This document shows positions 1 to 6,513 of a stretch of DNA of 7,419 nt, one piece after another. Every line of letters begins with the position of its first letter. Positions within the stretch are counted from its first letter, which is position 1. Source of the DNA: CAZFBR01 sp035353495 [NCBI: uncultured bacterium] (GTDB taxonomy: Bacteria; DAOPZR01); NCBI GenBank assembly GCA_964517215.1, contig CAZFBR010000178.1, positions 1 to 7,419 on the forward strand. Reading direction: 5' to 3'. Both the position numbers and the translations under genes were made by a program. The notes under the pieces are model-generated. The model saw only the letters and a program-made list of their open reading frames with translations, was not told where the DNA came from and made no database searches.

Positions 1-438
1 AAAACGGCACTAACGACAACAAATGTGGTCGAAGGAGCCGCAAACGAGATGGCACAAATGCGGCTGGATCCGGGGAGCGGTGCGTCCGGGTGCGGCGGCT
101 GCGGCAAGTGCTCGGGTGAACGGCATGCGGCGGTGGTGGCGGCCCTGACTGATCTCCCGCTGGCGGCGGGCGACCGGGTGCAACTGCGCGAACTGGTGTC
201 GCCCCTGCGCGCGGCGCTGGCGGTGTTTGGCTGGCCGCTCCTGCTGCTGCTCCTGGGGATCGGCGGCGGCCAGTTGCTCGGTGGGCGCCTGATGCTTCCC
301 GGACGCGGGGCGGAATGGCTGGCGTTTCTGCTGGGCGGGGCGGGGCTGCTGGCGGGTCTGCTGCTGGCAGCCCGCACGGCGCGGCGCGGCCCGCGCGCGG
401 CCTGGCAGGTGCTGGCGAAACAGGAGCCGAAGCAATGA
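1..438 (+). CDS. RseC/MucC (SoxR-reducing/RnfX-like) family membrane protein, 5' end cut by window
   Basis: Members of this family are small inner-membrane proteins with a Cys-rich cytoplasmic head. They are linked to sigma-E control (RseC) or to Rnf/Rsx electron-transport complexes. The visible protein has the expected order: a short beta-type segment with VVE and MRLDP, a Cys cluster CGGCGKC (about codons 31-37 from the window start), a GDRVQL turn, then two hydrophobic helices (roughly nt 205-290 and 310-375) and a basic tail. The frame is open to position 1. The family's first strand appears to begin before GTG-25 (TTTNVVEG), so the true start is probably just outside the window. ATG-49 has a GAAGGAG 11 nt upstream but would remove that strand. 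At 145 visible residues it is already close to full family length. Its TGA overlaps the helicase ATG, so translation is probably coupled. Family call is fairly sure; the exact partner (RseA/RseB or Rnf) cannot be told here. Confidence 0.72.
   Translation, partial: KTALTTTNVVEGAANEMAQMRLDPGSGASGCGGCGKCSGERHAAVVAALTDLPLAAGDRVQLRELVSPLRAALAVFGWPLLLLLLGIGGGQLLGGRLMLPGRGAEWLAFLLGGAGLLAGLLLAARTARRGPRAAWQVLAKQEPKQ
422..426 (+). promoter_or_regulatory. Ribosome binding site of the helicase gene
   Basis: AGGAG lies 8 nt before ATG-435, inside the end of the upstream reading frame. It fixes the helicase start at 435 rather than at the in-frame ATG-315, which would add 40 Gly/Ala/Arg-rich residues absent from the UvrD/PcrA family. 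Confidence 0.7.
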
Positions 439-2639
439 GCGAAACGGATATTCTGGCCGGACTGAACCCCGAACAGCAGGCGGCGGTGCGGCATACCGAG
501 GGGCCGCTGCTGGTCTATGCCGGTGCGGGGAGCGGCAAGACGCGGGTGATCACCCATCGCATCGCCAATCTGCTGCTCAAAGGCGTCCCCCCCTACGCCA
601 TTCTCGGCCTGACCTTTACCAACGCCGCGGCGAAGGAGATGCGCGAACGCATCGCCCGCCTGACGGGGAGTGAGCCGGAGGAACTGCGGCTCGCCACCTT
701 CCATTCGTTCTGTGCGCGGCTGCTGCGCCGCGAAGGGGTGCGCGCGGGCTTCACCATCTACGACGAACAGGACACGCTGGCGCTGATCAAGCGCATCATG
801 GCGGACCTCAAGCTTGAGGGGCAGGCCTTCAATCCGAAAAGCGCACGCACGGTGATCGATCGCGCCAAGGATTCGCTCTCCGGACCTGCGGAGCTGGCGC
901 GCGACGGGAAGACCGAGGAATGGATCGTGCAGGTCTATCGCGGCTATGAGCAGGCGCTGGAGCAGCAGCTGGCGTTTGATTACGGCGACCTGATCCGCCA
1001 TGCGGTGCTGCACCTGCGGGAGAATCCCGACCGGCGCGACTGGTGCCGCCACCGCTGGCGCTATCTGCTGGTTGACGAATACCAGGACACCAACGCCGCC
1101 CAGTACGCGCTGCTGCGCGAGCTGACGGGCGACGCGGGCAATCTGTGCGTGGTGGGCGACGACCGGCAGTCGATCTACGGCTGGCGCGGCGCCTGCGCGG
1201 ATAACGTGGACAAGTTCAAGGAGGATTTCCCCGCGCATGCGGTGATTGATCTGACGCGCAATTACCGGTCGAACCAGAGCATCCTCGACTTCGCCAACAA
1301 GCTCATGGCCGCGGGCTGGCACAAGGCGGCGCCGCCGCTGGTGGCCGCGGGCCGCGCGGGCGGCGGCGCGCCGCGGGTCGAGTTCCACGACCGCGACGCG
1401 TTCGAGGTCTTTGCGGTCGTCGACGGCATCCGCCGCCTGCGCGGGCAGGGCTTTCCGCTGCGCAGCATGGCGGTGATGTACCGCGCCAACTGGCAGTCGC
1501 GCGGCTTTGAAGACGGCCTGCGGCGCAACAGCGTCCCGTATCAGGTGGTGAGCGGGACGGGATTCTACGAGCGGCGCGAGGTGAAGGATCTGCTCGCCTA
1601 CCTGAAATTCCTTGTCAATCCGCGCGACCTGACCTCGCTCGAACGCATCATCAATGTGCCGGCCCGCGGGATCGGCGACAAGGCGTGGGATATCATCCGC
1701 GCCGTCTGGGCGACGGGGAACATTGCCGGCCTCGAACTGAAGGGCCCGGCGCGCAAGGGGTTGGGCGCCTTCCTCAGCCTGGTGCAGGCGTGGCGGGCCG
1801 ACACGGAGCTCATGAACCGGCCGGCGGACCTGATCGAGCGCATCATGCAGGACACCGATTACCTCAAGATCTTCGACAAGGAAGAAAGCGTGCAGCAGGA
1901 AGTGCGGCAGGACAACCTCGGGGAACTCATCTCGCTGGCCCAGCAGTTCACCGAGGAGGAGGAACACGGCACCACCGCCGCCTTTCTCGAGGAGATGTGC
2001 CTGCTCTCGGATATCGACGAGCGTGATGCGGATGCCGACCGGGTCAACCTGATGACCCTGCACGCGGCCAAGGGTCTTGAATTTGACGCGGTGTTCCTCG
2101 TCGGGGTCGAGGAGGGGCTGCTGCCGCATGAATCGCACTGCAACGACAAGGCGGAAATCGAGGAGGAGCGGCGGCTGCTGTACGTCGGCATCACCCGCGC
2201 GCGGCAGTTCCTGTCGGTGACGGGTGCGGGCGAGCGGCGGGTATTCGGCGCCATCCGCCAGCCGAAGCCGTCGCGCTTCCTGTACGATATCGGTGCCGCA
2301 CCGAAGCGCGAGGAGGCGGAAGACCGCGCGGTTTACCGCCCGTCGCGGCCCGGGACGCCGTTCGCCCGCGGCGCCGGGTATGGCGTGCGCGCGGCCGGCG
2401 GGCGCACCCTGCACAGCGCTGCCGGCAGCCGCCCGCCGGCACCGGCGAAACCGGCGGCGGCTGCGGGCGCCGGCAGACCGGCGGCGGTGCTGGTTGAGCA
2501 CCCGCGGTTCGGCCAGGGCAAGCTGCTGCGTCGCTGGGGTGAAGGCGAGCATGAAATGGTGGAGGTTGATTTTCGCAGCGTCGGCAGCAAGACGCTGAAG
2601 GTCAAATATGCCAATTTGCGCGGGCTGCCCGGGGCGTGA
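435..2639 (+). CDS. uvrD: UvrD/PcrA-type ATP-dependent 3'-5' DNA helicase (superfamily 1A)
   Basis: This is a cytoplasmic ATP-driven DNA-unwinding motor used in nucleotide-excision and mismatch repair, plasmid replication and clearing proteins off DNA. The 734 residues match the usual 720-750. All SF1A motifs are visible: Q motif LNPEQQAAV (10-18), Walker A GAGSGKT with Lys35, Ia LTFTNAAAKEM, Ib TFHSFCARLLR, motif II VDEYQDTN (213-220), III GDDRQSIYGWRGA (from 241), IV NYRSN, V TLHAAKGLEFD (541-551) and VI RRLLYVGITRAR (579-590). After PSRFLYDI comes an Ala/Pro/Gly/Arg-rich linker (about 621-684), then a small C-terminal Tudor-like domain (685-734, HPRFGQGKLL...VDF...KTLKVKYANL), as in PcrA and UvrD. 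Motif III carries Arg244 where many members have Asp or Ala; no catalytic residue is missing. The start overlaps the upstream TGA (ATGA). Family certain; uvrD versus pcrA naming is arbitrary. Confidence 0.96.
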   Translation: MSETDILAGLNPEQQAAVRHTEGPLLVYAGAGSGKTRVITHRIANLLLKGVPPYAILGLTFTNAAAKEMRERIARLTGSEPEELRLATFHSFCARLLRREGVRAGFTIYDEQDTLALIKRIMADLKLEGQAFNPKSARTVIDRAKDSLSGPAELARDGKTEEWIVQVYRGYEQALEQQLAFDYGDLIRHAVLHLRENPDRRDWCRHRWRYLLVDEYQDTNAAQYALLRELTGDAGNLCVVGDDRQSIYGWRGACADNVDKFKEDFPAHAVIDLTRNYRSNQSILDFANKLMAAGWHKAAPPLVAAGRAGGGAPRVEFHDRDAFEVFAVVDGIRRLRGQGFPLRSMAVMYRANWQSRGFEDGLRRNSVPYQVVSGTGFYERREVKDLLAYLKFLVNPRDLTSLERIINVPARGIGDKAWDIIRAVWATGNIAGLELKGPARKGLGAFLSLVQAWRADTELMNRPADLIERIMQDTDYLKIFDKEESVQQEVRQDNLGELISLAQQFTEEEEHGTTAAFLEEMCLLSDIDERDADADRVNLMTLHAAKGLEFDAVFLVGVEEGLLPHESHCNDKAEIEEERRLLYVGITRARQFLSVTGAGERRVFGAIRQPKPSRFLYDIGAAPKREEAEDRAVYRPSRPGTPFARGAGYGVRAAGGRTLHSAAGSRPPAPAKPAAAAGAGRPAAVLVEHPRFGQGKLLRRWGEGEHEMVEVDFRSVGSKTLKVKYANLRGLPGA

Positions 2640-2643
2640 GCGG

Positions 2644-3207
2644 ATGACGCCGCTGCTGCGGGCGCTGCGGTTTGTGCTTTGTGTTGGTTTGCTGCTGGGC
2701 GGGGGGTGTTCGTGCGGGTCCGATGACGGACCGGGGTCGTCCCTGGCACCGCTGGGCGATTCGCTGACGTTTGCGCCCGGCGACGGGACGTCGCCCGGGC
2801 CGGTGCTCTCCGATGTGACCACCATTGACGCCGCCAAACAGGCCATTCGCGCCGACGGTCGTACCGCTGTGCCGGAACTGATCCGGCGTTTGCGGGGCGG
2901 CAGGGGCAATTACGCCGGCGCGGGGTACCCCGCACTGATTGAACTGCTGGGCGCAGCAGGTGATACGGCGGCGGTGGCGGCACTGGTTGAGGTCACTGAC
3001 GACCGTGGCGCCGCGCATTATGCGACGGTGCTGCCGTGGGCGATCTGCGCCCTGCGCGACCTGCGCGATCCGGCGGCCGTACCCGCGCTGGAACGGATCC
3101 TTGCCGATCCTGCCGCTGCCGCTGCGGACAAGGTGCTGGCGGCCCAGGTACTGGGGACGCTGACCGGCCGCAGCGGCCTGTTGACCGTCCCCCCGCCGCT
3201 GCAGTAG
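2644..3207 (+). CDS. Probable lipoprotein with HEAT-like repeats, function unknown
   Basis: The 187-residue product begins with a basic-hydrophobic signal segment (MTPLLRALRFVLCVGLLLGG) ending at Cys22, followed by a Ser/Gly/Asp/Pro-rich stretch to about residue 60. This looks like a lipoprotein signal with a tether, although the lipobox (LGGGC) is poor because position -3 is Gly rather than Leu. Residues 63-173 form paired amphipathic helices with recurring signatures such as TAVPELIRRL, PALIELLG, AAVAALVEV and AAVPALERIL. This is the pattern of HEAT/PBS-lyase-like scaffolds, which usually bind other proteins. ATG-2644 is preferred over the in-frame ATG-2608 because the latter puts 12 polar residues before the signal and overlaps the helicase gene by 32 nt. 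The gene starts 4 nt after the helicase stop with only a weak ribosome site, so it probably depends on coupled translation. Its cellular role cannot be told from sequence. Confidence 0.68.
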   Translation: MTPLLRALRFVLCVGLLLGGGCSCGSDDGPGSSLAPLGDSLTFAPGDGTSPGPVLSDVTTIDAAKQAIRADGRTAVPELIRRLRGGRGNYAGAGYPALIELLGAAGDTAAVAALVEVTDDRGAAHYATVLPWAICALRDLRDPAAVPALERILADPAAAAADKVLAAQVLGTLTGRSGLLTVPPPLQ

Positions 3208-3220
3208 CGGCCGGTTGATC

Positions 3221-3685
3221 ATGGCCGATTCCTGTCCGGAATGCGGGGCTCTGCTGCCAGCCACCGGCGACTGCTACGATCATTTCCTGGCCCTGCTGGC
3301 GCGTGAATGGCAAACCGGCGGGTATGCGGTGCGCGAACGCGGGCGGATACTCCACTTCTACGCGGTCAGTTCCTACCTCCTGCAGCATCCGCAGCGCATG
3401 CAGTGCACCGGGCAGGCACTGGCGGCGGTGCGCCATAATCTGGCCGACCACCTCGCGGGACGGACGACACTATCGCGGATTCTGGCCCAGACCGGGCAGG
3501 ACGCTGCCGGGCGCAGGCGGGTTCGGCGGCGTCCCGGTGAGGCAGTGCCGCCGTCCCTGGCCGGGGCCTGGCCGCTGCGGGTTACGGATGTCCTGGCCGG
3601 CGGGACGGAGGGTTTTGGCGAATGCGTGACCGCCTGGGCGGTGGCGGTCATCGTCGCGGCGGACGCTGCCGCCCGGCACCAATAG
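3221..3685 (+). CDS. DUF5946-like small protein with N-terminal Cys motif
   Basis: The 154-residue product starts with a CPECG motif (Cys5, Cys8), has a third Cys at 18 (GDCYDHF), then LLAREW, a helix with His45, SYLLQHP (51-57), an Arg-rich loop (98-105) and a C-terminal part with LRVTDVL and a conserved-looking Trp139. From memory, this order (CPxCGA, a Cys-containing F-x-x-L-L helix, a Y-x-x-QHP motif, then PLTVxDV) fits the DUF5946 family, whose function is not known. The Cys pair could help bind zinc, but only three N-terminal Cys are seen. No Shine-Dalgarno precedes ATG-3221. An in-frame TTG at 3215 is the alternative start and is equally unsupported. The 13-nt gap after the lipoprotein gene suggests the same transcript. 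A hairpin follows the stop. Confident that it is a real gene; less so of the family. Confidence 0.7.
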   Translation: MADSCPECGALLPATGDCYDHFLALLAREWQTGGYAVRERGRILHFYAVSSYLLQHPQRMQCTGQALAAVRHNLADHLAGRTTLSRILAQTGQDAAGRRRVRRRPGEAVPPSLAGAWPLRVTDVLAGGTEGFGECVTAWAVAVIVAADAAARHQ

Positions 3686-3728
3686 CCGCGGGGTGGTGGG
3701 CGCGACGAGTTCGCGGGAACGGTGCTGT

Positions 3729-3755
3729 CGCTGGCCGGTGCTCAGCCGGCCAGCG
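3729..3755. terminator. Hairpin between convergent genes, likely bidirectional terminator
   Basis: A perfect 10-bp inverted repeat, CGCTGGCCGG / CCGGCCAGCG, is separated by a 7-nt loop (TGCTCAG). It sits 43 nt after the DUF5946-like gene's stop and spans the M20 gene's stop codon (complement of 3742-3744), so the right arm encodes that protein's last residues. The position between converging genes fits a shared transcription end. There is no T-tract on either side, so it is not a classical intrinsic terminator; it may instead protect mRNA 3' ends or act with Rho. Confidence 0.5.
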
Positions 3756-4935
3756 CGGTGATGATTGCCTGCAGGCCGCGGGCGGCGGCGGCAAGGTCGG
3801 CAACGGCGATATGCTCGTCGTCGCGATGGGCGGCATCTTCCGCGCCCGCCCCGTAACCGAGGACGGTGCACGGCCGCCCGGGATGGCGCTGGCGGTAGGC
3901 GACGATGGCACTGGCGTCGGTGCAGAAGCGGAACCCGCCGAGCGTGGCGGGCAGGCCGCTGCCGGCCAGCGCCGCCCGCGCGGCGGCCACGCGCTGGTCG
4001 TCCGCGGGATTGTCCCAGCCCGGGGCGAATTTGGTTACCGGCAGGCGCGCCCCGGTCCAGGTGATGAATTCGTCCGTCGCGAAGTCAACCTGCGGCGGCT
4101 GCGGCGGTGCGGGCAGGTGACGGATGGCGTCATGCGCCAGTTTGCGGACCATGGCGAGGATGGCGTCAGCGTTGTCGCCGGGCAGGGTCCGCACTTCGAG
4201 GGTGAGGCGCGCTGCCGACGGGATCGTGGAATTGCCCCCGCGCCCGTCGAGTCCGCCGCCATGCTCGATGACCAGATCGGTCGGCACGATCACCCGTTCG
4301 CCGCAGTGCGGGTGGCTGACCGTGCGATGTTGTGCGCGCACGGCGGCGGTTATTGCGGCGAGCTGTTCGATGGGATTGGCGGCGGTCCAGCCGCCGGAGG
4401 CGTGGCGCGGCTCGGCGAAGGCGCGGACGGTGAGTTCGGCGCGGCCGCGCTGCGCCACCGCGAGCGCCCCGGCGGTCGCCTCACCGATAATGAGCACATC
4501 GGGCTGCACGGCGTCGAGCGCCCCGGCCAGCGCCACCCCCTCATACAGCTCCTCACCGACGGTGCCGATCACGATGATTTCGCCGCGCGCAGCCGGCGCG
4601 GTGGCGGCGGCGATCAGCAGCGCGGCGAGCATCCCTTTCATGTCCGCCGCGCCGCGCCCGTACAGCATGCCGTCACGGACGTCGGCCGCGAACGGCGGGC
4701 AGGTCCAGCGCGCGGGGTCGGCGGGCACGGTATCGAGATGGCCGCACAGCGCGAGCCGCGGCCCGTTCGCAGTGACGGTTCGCCGGGCAATGACGTTGCC
4801 CGCCGCATCGATGGCGGCGGCCAAACCGTGTCTGTGTGCGGCGGCGGCGTAATGTTCGGCCACGGCGCGCTCGCTGCCGGTGGTACCCGGAATGCGGATG
4901 AGCTGCTGCGCCAGGGCAATGATTTGTTCCTGCAT
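3742..4935 (-). CDS. M20 family metallohydrolase, YgeY/ArgE/DapE-like
   Basis: M20 enzymes use two zinc (or cobalt) ions to cleave N-acyl amino acids or small peptides in the cytoplasm. The 397 residues contain the complete metal site: GHLDTVP (His66, Asp68), [10 protein letters not shown] (bridging Asp98), GEE (base Glu128, ligand Glu129), GEAT (Glu152) and AHRDDEH (His370). Residues around 175-290 form the inserted dimerisation domain, with RHAS carrying His178. The wording of several blocks ([36 protein letters not shown], the C-terminal [11 protein letters not shown]) recalls YgeY, the putative hydrolase of selenium/purine-degradation loci, more than classical ArgE. The substrate is not determined, and none of the usual YgeY partner genes are in view. 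The start ATG has GGGGAG 7 nt upstream. It is transcribed away from pdaD and converges on the helicase operon. Alternatives are acetylornithine or succinyl-diaminopimelate deacylase. Confidence 0.9.
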   Translation of the reverse strand: MQEQIIALAQQLIRIPGTTGSERAVAEHYAAAAHRHGLAAAIDAAGNVIARRTVTANGPRLALCGHLDTVPADPARWTCPPFAADVRDGMLYGRGAADMKGMLAALLIAAATAPAARGEIIVIGTVGEELYEGVALAGALDAVQPDVLIIGEATAGALAVAQRGRAELTVRAFAEPRHASGGWTAANPIEQLAAITAAVRAQHRTVSHPHCGERVIVPTDLVIEHGGGLDGRGGNSTIPSAARLTLEVRTLPGDNADAILAMVRKLAHDAIRHLPAPPQPPQVDFATDEFITWTGARLPVTKFAPGWDNPADDQRVAAARAALAGSGLPATLGGFRFCTDASAIVAYRQRHPGRPCTVLGYGAGAEDAAHRDDEHIAVADLAAAARGLQAIITALAG

Positions 4936-4942
4936 GCGACGA

Positions 4943-4948
4943 CTCCCC
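4943..4948 (-). promoter_or_regulatory. Ribosome binding site of the M20 hydrolase gene
   Basis: On the minus strand GGGGAG precedes the ATG (complement of 4933-4935) with 7 nt between them. It supports this start as the true one. Confidence 0.65.
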
Positions 4949-4962
4949 GTGTGGAATGACCG

Positions 4963-4991
4963 AGCGTACTACGTTCCGGCCGGATCGTCAA
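4963..4991 (-). promoter_or_regulatory. Weak candidate sigma-70 promoter for the M20 hydrolase gene
   Basis: Reading the minus strand, TTGACG (complement of 4986-4991) is followed after 17 nt by TACGCT (complement of 4963-4968). The -35 matches five of six consensus bases and the -10 only three of six. The location, about 28 nt before the start codon, is right for a short leader, but a match this weak could arise by chance. Confidence 0.25.
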
Positions 4992-5007
4992 TGGCGGCGG
5001 AAAAAGT

Positions 5008-5037
5008 TTGACAGTGTCCGTCGGGACAGGGTACAAT
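5008..5037 (+). promoter_or_regulatory. Sigma-70-type promoter of the pdaD-speB operon
   Basis: A perfect -35 box TTGACA (5008-5013) and a five-of-six -10 box TACAAT (5032-5037) are separated by 18 nt. An A5 run (5001-5005) lies just upstream. Transcription would start around 5043-5046, giving a leader of about 20 nt before the pdaD ribosome site and start. Two small dyads overlap the -35 and fill the spacer (GACAGTGTC at 5010-5018 and TGTCC-N4-GGACA at 5015-5028), which could be a repressor site. The boxes stand out in otherwise GC-rich DNA, which makes chance unlikely. Confidence 0.75.
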
Positions 5038-5054
5038 CAGCCATCTTGCTTGCC

Positions 5055-5059
5055 GGAGG
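5055..5059 (+). promoter_or_regulatory. Ribosome binding site of pdaD, deciding between two adjacent ATGs
   Basis: GGAGG lies 3 nt before ATG-5063 and 6 nt before ATG-5066. The second spacing is closer to the usual 5-9 nt, so 5066 is the preferred start; the two products differ by one Met. Confidence 0.6.
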
Positions 5060-5065
5060 GATATG

Positions 5066-5638
5066 ATGGCCAAGGAGCTGTGTCCGCCCGCCAATCCGTT
5101 TGTGCCGACGTATGTGTTCCTGACCAAGGGGGTCGGCCGCCACAAGGAGCAGCTGCAGAGCTTTGAGCTGGCGCTGCGCGACGCGGGGATCGCGGAATTC
5201 AATCTGGTGTCGGTGTCGAGCATCTTCCCGCCCGGGTGCAAGGTTATTCCCCGGCCCAAGGGGCTGGCGATGATGAAGCCCGGGCAGATCGCCTTCACCG
5301 TGCTGACGCGCACCGCGACGAACGAGCCGCACCGGCTGGTCGCTTCGTCGGTCGGACTCGCCATCCCGCGCGACAGCAACCAGTACGGCTACCTGTCGGA
5401 GCATCACAGTTACGGCGAAAAGGAAGAGCAGGCGGGTGATTATGCGGAGGACCTGGCGGCGACCATGCTGGCCACGATCCTGGGCGTCGAATTCGATCCG
5501 GACAAGAACTACAACGAGAAGAAGGAAATCTGGAAGATCAGCGGCAAATTCATCCGCACGCAGAACGTGACGCAGACCGCGCTGGGCGACAAGAACAAGC
5601 TGTGGACGACGGTTGTGGCGGCGGCGGTGTTCATCTGA
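5066..5638 (+). CDS. pdaD: Pyruvoyl-dependent arginine decarboxylase (PvlArgDC)
   Basis: The enzyme decarboxylates arginine to agmatine, the first step of putrescine synthesis. It uses a covalent pyruvoyl group made by self-cleavage rather than pyridoxal phosphate. The cleavage site is visible in VSVSSIFPP: the chain would split between Ser51 and Ser52 (numbered from ATG-5066), with Ser52 becoming the pyruvoyl group of the larger subunit. Asn46 and Glu112 (in YLSEHHS) sit where the Methanocaldococcus jannaschii enzyme has its substrate/cleavage residues Asn47 and Glu109. ALRDAGI, GLAIPRD and the C-terminal [10 protein letters not shown] are also typical. At 190 residues it is longer than the archaeal enzyme (about 165), as in other bacterial members, with an extra segment around 140-175. 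It is the first gene after a strong promoter and overlaps the agmatinase start by one base (TGATG). An aspartate decarboxylase role is unlikely given the family and neighbour. Confidence 0.94.
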   Translation: MAKELCPPANPFVPTYVFLTKGVGRHKEQLQSFELALRDAGIAEFNLVSVSSIFPPGCKVIPRPKGLAMMKPGQIAFTVLTRTATNEPHRLVASSVGLAIPRDSNQYGYLSEHHSYGEKEEQAGDYAEDLAATMLATILGVEFDPDKNYNEKKEIWKISGKFIRTQNVTQTALGDKNKLWTTVVAAAVFI

Positions 5639-6501
5639 TGACGATGCCGGCATTTGCCGGGCGGCAGACCGACCCGGCACAGGCGCGCGTGGTGATCGTC
5701 TCCGCGCCCTATGAGGGGACGGTCTCCTACGGGCACGGTGCCGCGGGCGGGCCGGCGGCGATCCTCGCGGCGTCGACCAAGCTGGAGCTGTACGACGAGG
5801 AACTGGGGACGGAACCGGCCGCCATCGGCATCCATACGGCCCCGGCGCTGGCGCTGGCGCAGCTCGCGCCGGCGGCGGCGGCGGATGCGGTCGAAGCGGA
5901 GGTCGCCCGCTGGCTGGCGCAGGGCAAGATCCCGGTCATGCTCGGCGGCGAACACGGCGTCTCCGTCGGGGCCATCCGCGCGATCCGGCAGCGGTATCCG
6001 CGGGTCGGAGTGCTGCAGCTCGATGCGCATGCGGATTCGCGCACGGTCTATTTCGACGAGCCCTACAGCCACGCCTGTGTCATGGGCTGGGCGCGACAGA
6101 CGGTCGACCGCACGGCAGCGGTGGGCATCCGTTCGCTCGGTCCCGAAGAGGCGGCCGGGCTGCAGCAGCCGCAGCATCGCGTGTTCCTGGCGCATGAGCA
6201 TCCCGACGTGACGCGGCTGGTTGAGCCCGTGCTGGCGGCGCTGCCTGACGAGATTTATCTGACCATTGACGTTGATTACTTTGCCCCGCATGTCATGCCG
6301 GCGACGGGAACGCCCGAGCCGGGCGGCTATGAATGGTACCCGACCATCGATTTCCTGCGGGCGGTATGCGCGCGGAAGCGGGTGGTGGGTTTTGATGTGG
6401 TTGAACTGGCGCCGCTGCCGGGACTGCATTATCCCGATTTTACTACGGCGAAACTGATCTATCGCCTGATCGGCTGGCTCGGACGCAACCGGGCCGCTTA
6501 G
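5638..6501 (+). CDS. speB: Agmatinase-type ureohydrolase (arginase family)
   Basis: Arginase-family enzymes use a two-manganese site to hydrolyse guanidino groups to urea. Next to pdaD the likely reaction is agmatine to putrescine plus urea. The 287 residues carry all six metal ligands: His106 (GGEHGVS), Asp129, His131 and Asp133 (DAHADSR), and Asp211 and Asp213 (DVDYFAP). TGTPEPGG (223-230), SH at 144-145 and FDVVELAP with Glu256 complete the family signature. Two positions differ from the common form: GGEHG instead of GGxHS, and Ala216 where the DxDxxDP motif normally has Asp; neither is a metal ligand. The start ATG-5638 shares its A with the pdaD TGA, so translation is coupled; ATG-5644 is an in-frame alternative, and no good Shine-Dalgarno is visible. 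Arginase, guanidinobutyrase or formiminoglutamase would also fit the motifs; agmatinase is chosen from context. Confidence 0.92.
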   Translation: MTMPAFAGRQTDPAQARVVIVSAPYEGTVSYGHGAAGGPAAILAASTKLELYDEELGTEPAAIGIHTAPALALAQLAPAAAADAVEAEVARWLAQGKIPVMLGGEHGVSVGAIRAIRQRYPRVGVLQLDAHADSRTVYFDEPYSHACVMGWARQTVDRTAAVGIRSLGPEEAAGLQQPQHRVFLAHEHPDVTRLVEPVLAALPDEIYLTIDVDYFAPHVMPATGTPEPGGYEWYPTIDFLRAVCARKRVVGFDVVELAPLPGLHYPDFTTAKLIYRLIGWLGRNRAA

Positions 6502-6505
6502 GAGG
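6500..6505 (+). promoter_or_regulatory. Strong ribosome binding site of the Trm112-like gene
   Basis: AGGAGG, the full consensus, overlaps the speB TAG stop and lies 8 nt before ATG-6514. It is the best ribosome site in the window and suggests high translation of this small protein independent of speB coupling. Confidence 0.7.
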
Positions 6506-6513
6506 AACTGCAT

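Noticed and set aside
49-51. ATG-49 as the start of the RseC-like gene
   Set aside because: A purine-rich ribosome-site-like stretch precedes it, but starting here would cut off the family's first strand (NVVEG), which is encoded upstream in the same open frame.
315-434. N-terminal extension of the helicase from ATG-315
   Set aside because: The extra 40 residues are Gly/Ala/Arg-rich, overlap the upstream gene and are not part of the family. ATG-435 has a good ribosome site and places the Walker A Lys at residue 35, as in Escherichia coli UvrD.
2394-2440. An 11-bp inverted repeat (2394-2404 and 2430-2440) inside the helicase gene
   Set aside because: It lies in the Ala/Pro/Gly-rich linker, where GCCGGC-type words recur. 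Composition explains it, and nothing suggests an internal terminator.
2333-3264. Two long minus-strand frames opposite the helicase tail and the lipoprotein gene
   Set aside because: Both are Arg/Pro/Ala-rich translations without motifs. The plus strand carries the Tudor-like domain and a signal-bearing gene with tight spacing.
3622-4959. A 445-codon open frame on the plus strand, opposite the whole M20 gene
   Set aside because: It is antisense to a gene with a complete catalytic motif set, and its translation is low-complexity Gly/Arg/Ala with no recognisable domain. Long antisense frames are expected in GC-rich DNA.
5602-5637. Earlier ATG at 5602 for the ureohydrolase
   Set aside because: It would add 12 residues from the pdaD 3' end and a 37-nt overlap. 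ATG-5638 gives the usual stop-start overlap and a normal family N terminus.
5509-6513. A 334-codon minus-strand frame opposite the ureohydrolase and the end of pdaD
   Set aside because: Arg/His/Gln-rich with no family features, and lying over two strongly recognised genes. It is a codon-bias shadow.
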